Positions 16,120-23,666 of a DNA stretch of 64,000 bases are shown in pieces. The notes beneath the pieces are model-generated. The model was not told where the DNA came from. It ran no database searches and worked only from the letters and a program-made list of their open reading frames with translations. The position numbers and the translations under genes were made by a program. The DNA is from Nocardiopsis metallicus (GTDB lineage: Bacteria > Actinomycetota > Actinomycetes > Streptosporangiales > Streptosporangiaceae), in NCBI RefSeq assembly GCF_014201115.1, contig NZ_JACHDO010000001.1:4402001-4466000 (forward strand), written 5' to 3'. The number at the start of each line of letters is the position of its first letter. Within the stretch, counting starts at the first letter, position 1.

Positions 16120-17088
16120 TCAGATGATCGGGGGGCGACCGGCCCGGGTCATCCGCCAGGCGGTCTTCCAGCTGATGGGGGTACGCGGACCCGCGTCCTC
16201 GCGCCAGCCCTCGCGGAAACCGGAGAACCAGGACCTGAGGGCGGCGCGGTCGCGCTCGCGCAGCACCGTGAGGCCGACCCAGGTGCCCAGGTAGGCGAAG
16301 GCCAGCGGCCACGGGAGGTTGCGGCGGGCCAGCCACACCCGGTTGCGGGCGTTGAGCCGGTAGAAGTCCTCGTGCCGGGTCGGCGCGACGGCCGGGTGGT
16401 ACATCACCGCGTCGGCGTCGTACTCGATGGTGTACCCGGAGTCCATGATGCGCCAGGCGAGGTCGGTCTCCTCGTGGGCGTAGAAGAACTCGCCGGGCAG
16501 GCCGCCGCCCTCGTCGAAGGCGGTCCGGCGGACGGCGCTGGCGCCGCCGAGGAAGGTGGTGACCACACTGGACTTGCGGGAGTCGCCCACGCGCAGCCGC
16601 GGTACGTGGCGGCGCTGGTCGGGGCCGCCGTCGGGGTCGGCGATGCGGAACGACAGCGCGCCCAGGGCCGGTTCGGCGGCGAAGCGTTCGCGCACGTGCC
16701 TGGCCAGGTCCTTGGACCGGTACCAGCCGTCGTCGTCCAGGAACAGGACGATGTCGCCGCTGGTCGCCCGCACGCCCTCGTTGCGGCCCGCGGGGATGCC
16801 CACGTTCTCCGGCAGGCGCACCGTGGTGACGCCCTCCGGCAGCTCGGGCAGGTCGGCGCCGTTACCCACGACGACGACCTCGACGTCCGCGCCCTCCTGC
16901 TCGAACACGCTGGTGATCGCGCGGCGCAGCTCGGCCGGGCGGTTGCCCATGGTGAGCAGGACGCAGGACAGGGTGGGCTTTCCGGTACCGGGCACCTGGG
17001 AGCTGCTCCGTTCGGCTCCTGGCGCGCGGGTCGGACGCGTGGCGGAGGCGTCGGAGCCTTGCGGGGGAGGGATCACGGGTGTGGCCAT
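16120..17088 (-). CDS. Glycosyltransferase family 2
   Basis: A 322-residue GT-A inverting glycosyltransferase. After about 38 polar residues it shows TLSCVLLTMGNRP, VVVVGNGADLP, ENVGIPAGRNEGVRATSGD and the metal-binding motif VLFLDDDGWY (D-x-D type). HEETDLAWRIMDSGY matches the ED-x-DL-x-R acceptor motif of rhamnosyl/galactofuranosyl-type GT2 enzymes. No full membrane domain is seen; residues 262-277 are hydrophobic and may dock to the membrane. It is monocistronic: a terminator follows and a perfect 20-bp palindrome precedes it. It lies next to the glycerol-1-phosphate operon, so a wall-polymer or glycolipid role is inferred. Confidence 0.85.
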   Translation of the reverse strand: MATPVIPPPQGSDASATRPTRAPGAERSSSQVPGTGKPTLSCVLLTMGNRPAELRRAITSVFEQEGADVEVVVVGNGADLPELPEGVTTVRLPENVGIPAGRNEGVRATSGDIVLFLDDDGWYRSKDLARHVRERFAAEPALGALSFRIADPDGGPDQRRHVPRLRVGDSRKSSVVTTFLGGASAVRRTAFDEGGGLPGEFFYAHEETDLAWRIMDSGYTIEYDADAVMYHPAVAPTRHEDFYRLNARNRVWLARRNLPWPLAFAYLGTWVGLTVLRERDRAALRSWFSGFREGWREDAGPRTPISWKTAWRMTRAGRPPII

Positions 17089-17119
17089 GGTTGCGACCGT
17101 TCAGTGGACGTCGTGCGAC

Positions 17120-17139
17120 TGACAGGTGTACACCTGTCA
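17120..17139. promoter_or_regulatory. Perfect 20-bp palindrome, putative operator
   Basis: TGACAGGTGTACACCTGTCA is a fully symmetric 20-mer, 31 bases before the GT2 start. Read on the minus strand with one more base, its outer end forms a perfect TTGACA -35 box (17135-17140), although I see no good -10 at the right distance. A dimeric repressor such as TetR-type bound here would mask the promoter. Confidence 0.6.
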
Positions 17140-17182
17140 ACTTTCGCAGAAACAGACTAACGAAAGGATAAAAGCGAAGTGT

Positions 17183-17218
17183 ACGGAGCCGTGAACGGGG
17201 TATCGCTCACGGCTCCGT
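17183..17218 (-). terminator. Terminator of the glycerol-1-phosphate operon
   Basis: A 12-bp stem ACGGAGCCGTGA/TCACGGCTCCGT lies 27 bases after the CDP-alcohol phosphotransferase stop; on the minus strand it is followed by CTTTTATCC, a T-rich tail. Confidence 0.75.
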
Positions 17219-17245
17219 AGGAGACGTCAAAACGTCATCATCGCG

Positions 17246-18016
17246 TTACTCGAGGCGGCGGGAGGCGAGCACGCTCACGAAGTGCGCGAAGCTCATCAGA
17301 ACCGCCACGCCCGCGCAGGCCACGACCAGGATCCGGGTGGCCGTCAGGTCCCCGAGGAAGAGGTCGGCCACGGCCGCCACCACCACGATCAGGGACAGCT
17401 CGACCGCCTGGATCAGGCGGTGCACCTTCAGCGTGGAGGCCAGGCGGCGGGCCAGGCTCAGCCCCGAGGACTTCGGCTTCATGGCCTCCTCGGAGATCTT
17501 CTCCGGCAGGCCCGCCTTGGCCCGGGCCACCACGACGTTGTCGGTCTCGGCCTTGATCAGCACGACACCGAGCGCGGCGGTCATGCCCAGGATGACCCAG
17601 CCGCCCGCCTCGAACTCGCCCTGGGCTCGGATGCCCAGGCCGATCAGCAGGGCGACCTCGGACACGTAGTGCCCGATGCGGTCCAGGTAGATCCCGGCCA
17701 CGCTGGTGCGGCCGGTGTAGCGGGCCACCTCGCCGTCGGAACAGTCCAGCAGCAGGTAGATCTGCACGAACACGGCGGCGAGGATCGCCGACCACAGTCC
17801 GCCGAAGGCCACGATCACACCGGCGAGCACGCCGAAGACCATCATCAGGTAGGTGATGGGGTTCGGCGGCACGCGCAGGCGCACGAAGAGGGTCGTCAGG
17901 TACGGGGAGATGTCCCGCATGTAGAGACGGCCCGCCCAGTGCTCCTCGTTGACACGCTCCTTGATCCCCGCGGGCTGGCCGCCCGCGCGGACCTCAGCGA
18001 CCGACGGCTTCGACAT
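17246..18016 (-). CDS. CDP-alcohol phosphatidyltransferase family membrane enzyme
   Basis: A 256-residue integral membrane protein using ATG 18016 (an in-frame GTG four codons earlier is possible). The family motif is at residues 91-116: D91-x2-D94-G95-x2-A98-R99-x8-G108-x3-D112-x3-H116, where the fourth position, normally the catalytic Asp, is His. About six hydrophobic segments surround it. Such enzymes displace CMP from a CDP-alcohol onto a hydroxyl acceptor. Its start lies inside the dehydrogenase gene, so they are translationally linked. With a nucleotidyltransferase and glycerol-1-phosphate dehydrogenase upstream, it may use a CDP-activated polyol made by them; that chain is inference. 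Confidence 0.83.
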   Translation of the reverse strand: MSKPSVAEVRAGGQPAGIKERVNEEHWAGRLYMRDISPYLTTLFVRLRVPPNPITYLMMVFGVLAGVIVAFGGLWSAILAAVFVQIYLLLDCSDGEVARYTGRTSVAGIYLDRIGHYVSEVALLIGLGIRAQGEFEAGGWVILGMTAALGVVLIKAETDNVVVARAKAGLPEKISEEAMKPKSSGLSLARRLASTLKVHRLIQAVELSLIVVVAAVADLFLGDLTATRILVVACAGVAVLMSFAHFVSVLASRRLE

Positions 18017-19061
18017 AGCGCGCGACACTCCGCCCGATCTCGTCCTCGGAGAGGTTCAGGTGTTCAAGGATGGTGAACCGGCCCGGGCGGGTGCCCGGGG
18101 CGTGGACCACCGCACGCGCGAACGAGGCCTCGTCGAGACCGACGTCGGAGGGCACGATCGGCAGGTCGTGGCGGATCAGGCAGTTCCTGATCTCCTCCAG
18201 ACGCGCCTGCGGCCAGTCCAGGTGCTCGACCCGCAGGTAGGACGCGTACAGCGCACCCAGGCCGGCGAGCTCACCGTGGTTGCTCGTACCGGGGGAGAGC
18301 TGGGTGATGGCGTGCAGGATCTCGTGGCAGGCGCCGCTCGCCGGGCGGCTGGACCCGGCGACCACCATGGCCATGCCGGACAGCACCAGGCCCTCGGCCA
18401 GGACCTTGATGAACCCCTCGGACTCGATCGAGTCGGGGCGGTGCAGGACCGCCTCGGCGGCCACGCGCGCGAAGGTGACGGCCATGCTGTCGATCGGCTC
18501 GTCGTTCACCTTCCCGGCGAGCTCCCAGTCCTCGATGGCCGAGATGTTGCTGACCACGTCACCGATGCCGGAGCGCACCAGGTGCGGCGGGGCCGCCCGG
18601 ACGTAGTCGACGTCGATGACGATCGCGAGGGGCATGGTGACGCCGATGGACGGCTTGCCGCCCTCGTGCTCCAGGGAGCTGACGGGGGAGGCGATGCCGT
18701 CGTGGGCCAGGTTCGTGGCCACGGCCACCATCGGGATGCCCGCCATGGTCGCGGCGAACTTGGTGACGTCGATGATCTTGCCGCCGCCGATACCGGCCAC
18801 GGCCTCATAAGCGCCGGAGCGCAGCTTCTTGCCCAGTTCGGTCGCCGCGTCGACGGTGCCTTCCTCGACCTTGAAGACCTCGCAGTTGGGCAGGTCGAGG
18901 TCAGCGGCGATCTGTGCGCCCTGGCCCGGGCCCACCGCGACGGCGATGCGTCCCTCGGTGGCGATCCGGCGGTCGGACAGCACCGTTCCGAGCGAGGCGA
19001 TGGCTCCCCGGCGAACGTCGATCGCCAGCGGGGAGGGGAGCATTCGGGCTAGTAGTGGCAC
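17994..19061 (-). CDS. sn-glycerol-1-phosphate dehydrogenase (AraM/EgsA-like)
   Basis: A 355-residue member of the iron-type alcohol dehydrogenase superfamily, closest in motifs to glycerol-1-phosphate dehydrogenases. The cofactor loop is AGIGGGKIIDVTKF (about 89-102), then TNLAHDGIASPVSS (117-129); predicted metal ligands are Asp168 (GIGDVVS), His246 or His250 (ASGACHEILHA) and His262 (SNHGEL). It would reduce dihydroxyacetone phosphate to sn-glycerol-1-phosphate, the archaeal-type stereoisomer also made by Bacillus AraM. GTG 19061 has GGGAG six bases upstream, inside the preceding gene. It overlaps both neighbours. A related 3-dehydroquinate-synthase-fold activity on another polyol phosphate cannot be excluded. 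Confidence 0.82.
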   Translation of the reverse strand: MPLLARMLPSPLAIDVRRGAIASLGTVLSDRRIATEGRIAVAVGPGQGAQIAADLDLPNCEVFKVEEGTVDAATELGKKLRSGAYEAVAGIGGGKIIDVTKFAATMAGIPMVAVATNLAHDGIASPVSSLEHEGGKPSIGVTMPLAIVIDVDYVRAAPPHLVRSGIGDVVSNISAIEDWELAGKVNDEPIDSMAVTFARVAAEAVLHRPDSIESEGFIKVLAEGLVLSGMAMVVAGSSRPASGACHEILHAITQLSPGTSNHGELAGLGALYASYLRVEHLDWPQARLEEIRNCLIRHDLPIVPSDVGLDEASFARAVVHAPGTRPGRFTILEHLNLSEDEIGRSVARYVEAVGR

Positions 19062-19780
19062 GCGATCTCCCTTGCCTTGGCCAGGTCGTCGTGGTTGTCG
19101 ACCTCGACCCAGTCGACCTTGCCGATGGGGGCGACGGAGATCTTCTCTCCGCGGCGGACGAGCTCCTGGTAGCCGTCCTCGTAGTACAGCTGCGGGTCGC
19201 GCTCCCAGGTGGCCTTGAGGGCGTCGGCCAGGCGCGGGGCCAGCGAGCCCTCGATGAGGGTGGCGCCGATGTACTCGCCCGCGGCGGTGGCCGGGTCCAT
19301 CAGCTTGGTGATGGTGCTGAGGTGGCCCTCGCCGTCGAGGGTCACCTTCATCTCCTCGTCGGCGAGGGTTTTCACGTTGTCCACCGCGAGGAGGAGTTCC
19401 GGCCCCCGGGCGGCGAGTAGCGTTTCCTCGACGCTCACCGGGTGCACGGTGTCGCCGTTGACCAGGAGGACGCCCTCGGAGAAGAACTCACGCGCGGTCC
19501 ACAGGGAGTAAGCGTTGTTCCACTCCTCGGCCTTGTCGTTGTAGCTGAGGGTGAGCTTGACGCCGTGGCGCTTCTCCAGCGCCTCCTTGCGCTCCTCGAC
19601 GGCCTCGGCACGGTAACCGACCACGACGACGACGTCGGTGAGCCCGGCGGCGGCCAGGTTGCGCAGCGAGATGTCCATGATGGTCGTCTCGCCGTCAACG
19701 GGCACCAGGGCCTTGGGCAGGGTGTCGGTGTAGGGGCGCAAACGGCGCCCCGCGCCTGCGGCGAGAACCATTCCGAGCAT
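19049..19780 (-). CDS. NTP-transferase (sugar/polyol-phosphate nucleotidyltransferase)
   Basis: A 243-residue cytoplasmic nucleotidyltransferase. The signature MVLAAGAGRRLRPYTDTLPKAL (residues 4-25) is the L-x2-G-x-G-x-R-x4-T-x2-x-P-K loop. VLLVNGDTVHP gives the metal-binding Asp, and VDWVEVDNHDDL is the C-terminal catalytic segment. EWNNAYSLW (about 86-94) resembles phosphocholine- and inositol-phosphate cytidylyltransferases. In this operon it most likely makes a CDP- (or other NDP-) activated glycerol phosphate or polyol that the CDP-alcohol phosphotransferase would use. The start ATG is preceded by AAGGAGG about 12 bases away. Substrate is inferred from context. Confidence 0.82.
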   Translation of the reverse strand: MLGMVLAAGAGRRLRPYTDTLPKALVPVDGETTIMDISLRNLAAAGLTDVVVVVGYRAEAVEERKEALEKRHGVKLTLSYNDKAEEWNNAYSLWTAREFFSEGVLLVNGDTVHPVSVEETLLAARGPELLLAVDNVKTLADEEMKVTLDGEGHLSTITKLMDPATAAGEYIGATLIEGSLAPRLADALKATWERDPQLYYEDGYQELVRRGEKISVAPIGKVDWVEVDNHDDLAKAREIACHY

Positions 19781-19813
19781 GAGGGCGTGTTCCTCCTTAG
19801 TTCGAGGAGGCTC

Positions 19814-20545
19814 TCACGCCTCCCCGTTCGTTCCGGCGGCCGGTCGGCCCCCGTCTCCCCGGCGGGTGATCGGGTGATCCCCCAGGACGACGCCGTCGCC
19901 CTGCGTGGCGGTGCTGACGCCCACGTCGGTCACCGGTGTGGCGCTCCAGGTGCGCACGGCCTCGCGGACGAGCAAGACCGCCAGGTACGCGGCGAGTATG
20001 CCGTAGGCGGTGGTGGGGGCGGAAAACGCGCCCCCGACCGCGATGACGAGCATCCGGCCGTCCCAGCCGAGCGCGGCGTGCCGCACCCACACCGGTCGAC
20101 TGACACCGACGGCGGGCCGTGCGACGTCGTCGCGATGATGGCAGACGACCGTCATCAAGAGTACGAACACCAGGGGACCGGGTACGCCGGACGCGAGCCC
20201 GACGACCGCCAGGTAGCTGTACTCGGTGACGCGCAGGATCGGGGGTACGAGCCAGTCGTACCGCCCGTCGTGGGGGTGGCCCGAGGCCAGACCGGACAGT
20301 AGCAGGGCAGCGACCGGTGCGAACAGGGTAATGCCTGTGGGCTGTCCCCCGTCAGCCGCGATCAGCACCAGGACGACGACGGCCGCGGCGACGGCGGTGA
20401 GCAGCGGCGGGGCCAGTCCTGGAACGATCCTGCCCAGCAGCACCCCGATGTGACTGTCATCACGAAGAAGGCGCAGATCGGGGATGGTGGGTACGAAGCG
20501 TTCCCGCGTGCCCGGGGGCTCCTCCCCCGTCTCCCCCGCGCTCAT
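19814..20545 (-). CDS. Membrane protein, DUF5941-like
   Basis: A 243-residue integral membrane protein. Hydrophobic segments lie at about 45-66, 73-90, 108-135 and 165-190, and the conserved-looking patch WVRHAALGWDGRMLVIAVGGAFSAPTTAYGIL (about 152-184) suggests an active or binding loop between helices. The composition and neighbourhood recall DUF5941 proteins that accompany CDP-alcohol phosphotransferases in actinobacteria; this is a recollection, not a search result. Its ATG overlaps the upstream membrane gene stop and it lies 33 bases before the nucleotidyltransferase, so it belongs to the five-gene operon. No catalytic function can be assigned. Confidence 0.6.
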   Translation of the reverse strand: MSAGETGEEPPGTRERFVPTIPDLRLLRDDSHIGVLLGRIVPGLAPPLLTAVAAAVVVLVLIAADGGQPTGITLFAPVAALLLSGLASGHPHDGRYDWLVPPILRVTEYSYLAVVGLASGVPGPLVFVLLMTVVCHHRDDVARPAVGVSRPVWVRHAALGWDGRMLVIAVGGAFSAPTTAYGILAAYLAVLLVREAVRTWSATPVTDVGVSTATQGDGVVLGDHPITRRGDGGRPAAGTNGEA

Positions 20546-21279
20546 CGGCGCCCCCCTCGGGAGGAGGGGTCGACCAGCTCCCCGGTGATCGCCACGGCGC
20601 AGCCGACGATCAGGCTGAGGAAGGCGATCCGCGCGTCCACGGCCACGGTGGCGACGGCGATCACGAGGAAGCGGATCGGCTGGCCGAAGACCATGACCCG
20701 CCGGGCCAGGAGCACCGGAGAGAGGCCCCCGTCGGCTTCCGGCGCCACCGGGGAAGCCAGCGAGGGGGCGGCCGTCGCAGCCGCGCTTCCGGTGGAGCCC
20801 GGCCTGGGCGGCGGCACCCGGAAGCCCTCAGCGCGACGCTGCGCGGGCAGGGCGGGCGGCTTCGCCCCCGAGCCGCCCGAGGCCGCCGCGGGGGCCGAGC
20901 GGGCCACCAGGAGCGCGTCACGCAGGGCCAGGGCGATCAGCGCGCCGGCGGCCCACCCCCAGGCGCTGGTGAACCCGGCGGCGGCCGCCCCGAAGGCGAG
21001 GCCGACGTAAACGGCGTACTCCCGGAGCTGGGCGGCGATGGAGGCCGTCCAGACGGTGAGGGCGTCCCTGCGGTTGGCCCGCATCCGGGAGCGGACCGCG
21101 TCGCAGAACAGGACCAGCCCGAGCAGCGCGGATCCGGCCAGGGCGCCGACGAGGTCGGCCCGACTGAACCAAACCGCCGCGGCGACCGCCAGCAGGACGC
21201 TGATCCGGGTCACCCCCGAACGGGTGACGTGCCTGCGCCCCAACATCCGCGCGGTCGCCCGCGCCACTGTGCCAGCCAT
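20542..21279 (-). CDS. Hypothetical membrane protein, first gene of operon
   Basis: A 245-residue protein with hydrophobic segments near 25-60 and 93-120, a long Pro/Ala-rich linker (about 128-185), and a C-terminal hydrophobic stretch (200-232). The spacing and the RMRANRRDALTVW motif faintly resemble a degenerate CDP-alcohol phosphotransferase, but the D-G-x2-A-R motif is absent. GGAGGG lies eight bases before the ATG, and its stop overlaps the next start (ATGA). It may form a membrane complex with the downstream DUF5941-like protein and the phosphotransferase. I do not recognise the family. Confidence 0.6.
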   Translation of the reverse strand: MAGTVARATARMLGRRHVTRSGVTRISVLLAVAAAVWFSRADLVGALAGSALLGLVLFCDAVRSRMRANRRDALTVWTASIAAQLREYAVYVGLAFGAAAAGFTSAWGWAAGALIALALRDALLVARSAPAAASGGSGAKPPALPAQRRAEGFRVPPPRPGSTGSAAATAAPSLASPVAPEADGGLSPVLLARRVMVFGQPIRFLVIAVATVAVDARIAFLSLIVGCAVAITGELVDPSSRGGRR

Positions 21280-21292
21280 GCCCGTGCCCTCC

Positions 21293-21304
21293 CAGTTTCA
21301 ACTG
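21293..21304. promoter_or_regulatory. Short dyad upstream of the glycerol-1-phosphate operon
   Basis: CAGTT-TC-AACTG is a perfect 12-base dyad 14 bases before the first operon gene, placed to act as an operator or leader hairpin. No promoter boxes were assigned. Confidence 0.3.
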
Positions 21305-21412
21305 AGAGTCACCGTCGCCTACGCTCTGTGCGCAATCAACCACTGACACGCCCATGGCCGCCGAGATGCCGCTTTCAGCCCTCCAAGGGCGTTCCGGACA
21401 GGTCCGGACGCG

Positions 21413-21452
21413 AAAGAGCGCACCTCCGGAACAGTCCGGGGTGCGCTTTTTC
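21413..21452. terminator. Intrinsic terminator after exporter operon
   Basis: A hairpin with stem GCGCACC/GGTGCGC plus inner CCGGA/TCCGG is flanked by A-rich and T-rich runs (five Ts on the plus strand, TCTTTC on the minus). It is downstream of the ABC ATPase gene on the minus strand. Confidence 0.75.
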
Positions 21453-21509
21453 GTCAACCTTCAGGTGGTTTCGACCACATCAGGCCAGCACAGATCAGGT
21501 AGGCGCCGC

Positions 21510-22475
21510 TCAGGCGGCCTGACCGCCGTCCTTGCCGTCGGGTTTGTCAGCGGAGCCGCCCTCAGGCTTCTCGGCGGAGTCGACGGGCTTACCCTCGGCG
21601 GAATCCGAGGTGGCGGCCCGCTGCTCCGCCTCGAGCTTCTTCTCCGCCTCCTCGGCCCGCTTCTTCTTGGCCGCGTCCTTCTTCTTGCGCTCCTCGATCT
21701 CCACCCTGGTGTCCTCGTTGTACGCGGCCAGGGCGGAGTCGATGTCGGTGTCGAGGGCGAGCGTGCCGCCCTTGATGTACAGACCGCGGTTGCAGAAGCG
21801 GCGCAGGTCCTTCTCGTTGTGCGAGACCAGCACCATCGTGCGGTCGTTGGCGAGCATGCGGTCGATGGCCTCGTAGCTCTTGCGCTTGAAGGCCTTGTCG
21901 CCCACCGCGAGCACCTCGTCGACCAGCATGATGGGGTGCTCCAGCTGGGAGATGAGCGCGAAGCCCAGGCGCACCTTCATACCGCTGGAGTAGTGGCGGA
22001 TCGGGGTGTCGATGAACTTCGGCTTGATCTCGGCGAAGTCGACGATCTCGTCGAAGCGCGCGTCGATCTCCTTCTCTGGCATACCGTGCAGCGAACCGAC
22101 CAGGTACACGTTCTCGCGCCCGGTGAGGTTGTCGTTGAACCCGGCGCGCAGCTCCAGCAGCGGGGCGACCTTGCCGTGCACGCTGACCTTGCCCTCGTCC
22201 GGGATGAGCACCCCGGCGATCATCTTGAGCAGGGTCGACTTGCCGGTGCCGTTCTTGCCGACGATGCCCACGCAGTCGCCCTTGGCGACGTCGAAGGAGA
22301 CGTCGCGCAGCGGCCAGAACTCGCTGCCCTCGGCGTTGGGGTCGCGCTTGCTGCCGTGGATGAACATCTCACGGAGGCTGCGCTTGCGTCGGCGGTTCAC
22401 GGCGAACTTCACACCGAGGCCCTTGGCCTCGATGATCGGACCGCTGGTGACCGCGGCCTCGTAGGTGGACGCCAT
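21510..22475 (-). CDS. ABC transporter ATP-binding protein, teichoic acid/polysaccharide export (TagH/Wzt-like)
   Basis: A 321-residue ATPase. Walker A GKNGTGKST is at 73-81, the ABC signature YSSGMKVRLGFA and Walker B PIMLVDEVLAVGD follow, and the H-loop is VLVSHN. The sequence FWPLRDVSFDVAKGD and the SLHGMPEKEIDARFDEIVDFAEI region are typical of TagH/RfbE exporters. The last 80 residues are a Lys/Glu/Ala-rich charged tail with coiled-coil potential rather than a sugar-binding Wzt-C domain. Its ATG overlaps the permease stop by one base (TGATG). It powers export of an undecaprenyl-linked wall polymer across the membrane; polymer identity is not visible. Confidence 0.92.
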   Translation of the reverse strand: MASTYEAAVTSGPIIEAKGLGVKFAVNRRRKRSLREMFIHGSKRDPNAEGSEFWPLRDVSFDVAKGDCVGIVGKNGTGKSTLLKMIAGVLIPDEGKVSVHGKVAPLLELRAGFNDNLTGRENVYLVGSLHGMPEKEIDARFDEIVDFAEIKPKFIDTPIRHYSSGMKVRLGFALISQLEHPIMLVDEVLAVGDKAFKRKSYEAIDRMLANDRTMVLVSHNEKDLRRFCNRGLYIKGGTLALDTDIDSALAAYNEDTRVEIEERKKKDAAKKKRAEEAEKKLEAEQRAATSDSAEGKPVDSAEKPEGGSADKPDGKDGGQAA

Positions 22476-23308
22476 CACAACTCCTTCAGAACGGACGTCT
22501 CCAGACGGCGGAACGTCCAGTATCCGATGACGAACATCAGGATGGAACCGACCACCGCAGAGGTCAACGCGAGAGTGCTCGGCGTTAGTTCCGCGTAGTC
22601 GGAGAACCACACCGTGCGGTGCATCTGGAAGATACCCATCAGCGGGTTGAGCTCGTAGATCGTCTTCGCCCAGCCAGGCGCACCCGAATCGAGCACCATG
22701 GCGGCGGGGAACAGGATCGCCGAGCCGTAGAACAGGATGCGGGTCAGGATACGCGTCAGCCGTTCCACGTCGCGGAGCAACACGTTGACCGCGGACAGGA
22801 ACAGGGTGACGCCCAGACCGAACATGAAGGTGAGCACGATCGCCAGCGGCAGCCAGAAGAACATGCCCACCCAGCTGAACTGACCGCCCATCGCGAACAC
22901 GAAGATCAGCAGGACCGGCCAGGTCAGCAGGTACTCGACGAACTTGGTGCTGACGGTGGCCATGGGGAAGATCTCCCGGGGGACCTTCATCGTGGTGATC
23001 AGCTTCGAGTGCGTGATCATCGCGCGCGGTGCCTCGCCGAGGATCGACCCGAAGATCGTCCAGGGCAGGATGCCCGCCACCAGGAAAAGGATGTAACCGC
23101 CGGGAACGTCCCCGTCGTTGGGCATGCCCCGGTCCGCCTGGAGCACGATGCCGAAGACGAACCAGTACACCATCGTCAGCGCGAGGGGTTCCAACATCGT
23201 CCAGGCGTAACCCAGCACGGACTGCTGGTACTTGACCTTCAGGTCGCGCCGGACCAGGAGGCCGACGACCTTCCGGTGCTCCCAGACGGCCAGCGTCCTT
23301 GACGCCAC
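22475..23308 (-). CDS. ABC-2 type polysaccharide export permease (TagG/Wzm-like)
   Basis: A 277-residue inner-membrane permease with six predicted helices. GTG 23308 is chosen because GGAGG ends five bases before it; an upstream TTG at 23320 would include the ribosome site itself. The N-terminal amphipathic segment VVGLLVRRDLKVKYQQSVLGYAWTMLEPL is the hallmark of TagG/Wzm, and YELNPLMGIFQMHRTVWF is the conserved periplasmic loop before the last helices. It pairs with the downstream ATPase to export the wall polymer. It is divergent from the cytidylyltransferase gene at 23667. Confidence 0.92.
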   Translation of the reverse strand: MASRTLAVWEHRKVVGLLVRRDLKVKYQQSVLGYAWTMLEPLALTMVYWFVFGIVLQADRGMPNDGDVPGGYILFLVAGILPWTIFGSILGEAPRAMITHSKLITTMKVPREIFPMATVSTKFVEYLLTWPVLLIFVFAMGGQFSWVGMFFWLPLAIVLTFMFGLGVTLFLSAVNVLLRDVERLTRILTRILFYGSAILFPAAMVLDSGAPGWAKTIYELNPLMGIFQMHRTVWFSDYAELTPSTLALTSAVVGSILMFVIGYWTFRRLETSVLKEL

Positions 23309-23666
23309 CGCCACCTCCAAGGTTTGAGATCGTCCGGTTCACGATGTGCCGGACTGTCGCGTCTATCGAAATGCCTGCGCGCACCAGCCGTCTACGCGGT
23401 CACACGGTCGGACCCTCACCGGACCGGAACGGGGGTGTTTCGGGTGACCGGGGGATGTCATGAACCGCGCCCGGCTCCACGACCGCATCAGAGGAGGTAT
23501 GGACCGGGCACGCCAAACAGGCGTCCATAGGTTACCGCTGCATCGGACAGACCGTGCCAACCACGTGCCGCGCACCCCACATCCGCATCATTCCCGCCCA
23601 CCTCGCCTTCACCCGGTTCGGCTAGGGTCAGCGACTGACATCCCGCCTCAGGAAAGTTGGGAAGCA
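23309..23666. promoter_or_regulatory. Divergent intergenic region, exporter / cytidylyltransferase
   Basis: In these 358 bases I see no gene; an open frame continuing upstream from the cytidylyltransferase lacks a ribosome site. TAGGGT at 23622-23627 is a possible -10 for the plus-strand operon, giving a leader of about 35 bases. No regulator site stood out. Confidence 0.35.

Noticed and set aside
15971..16294. Plus-strand frame starting in the AT-rich patch
   Set aside because: TTG start without ribosome site and mostly antisense to the GT2 gene; a short RNA explains the signals better.
23460..23666. N-terminal extension of the cytidylyltransferase
   Set aside because: No ribosome site at the upstream ATG, extra residues are unlike the family, and ATG 23667 has a good site.
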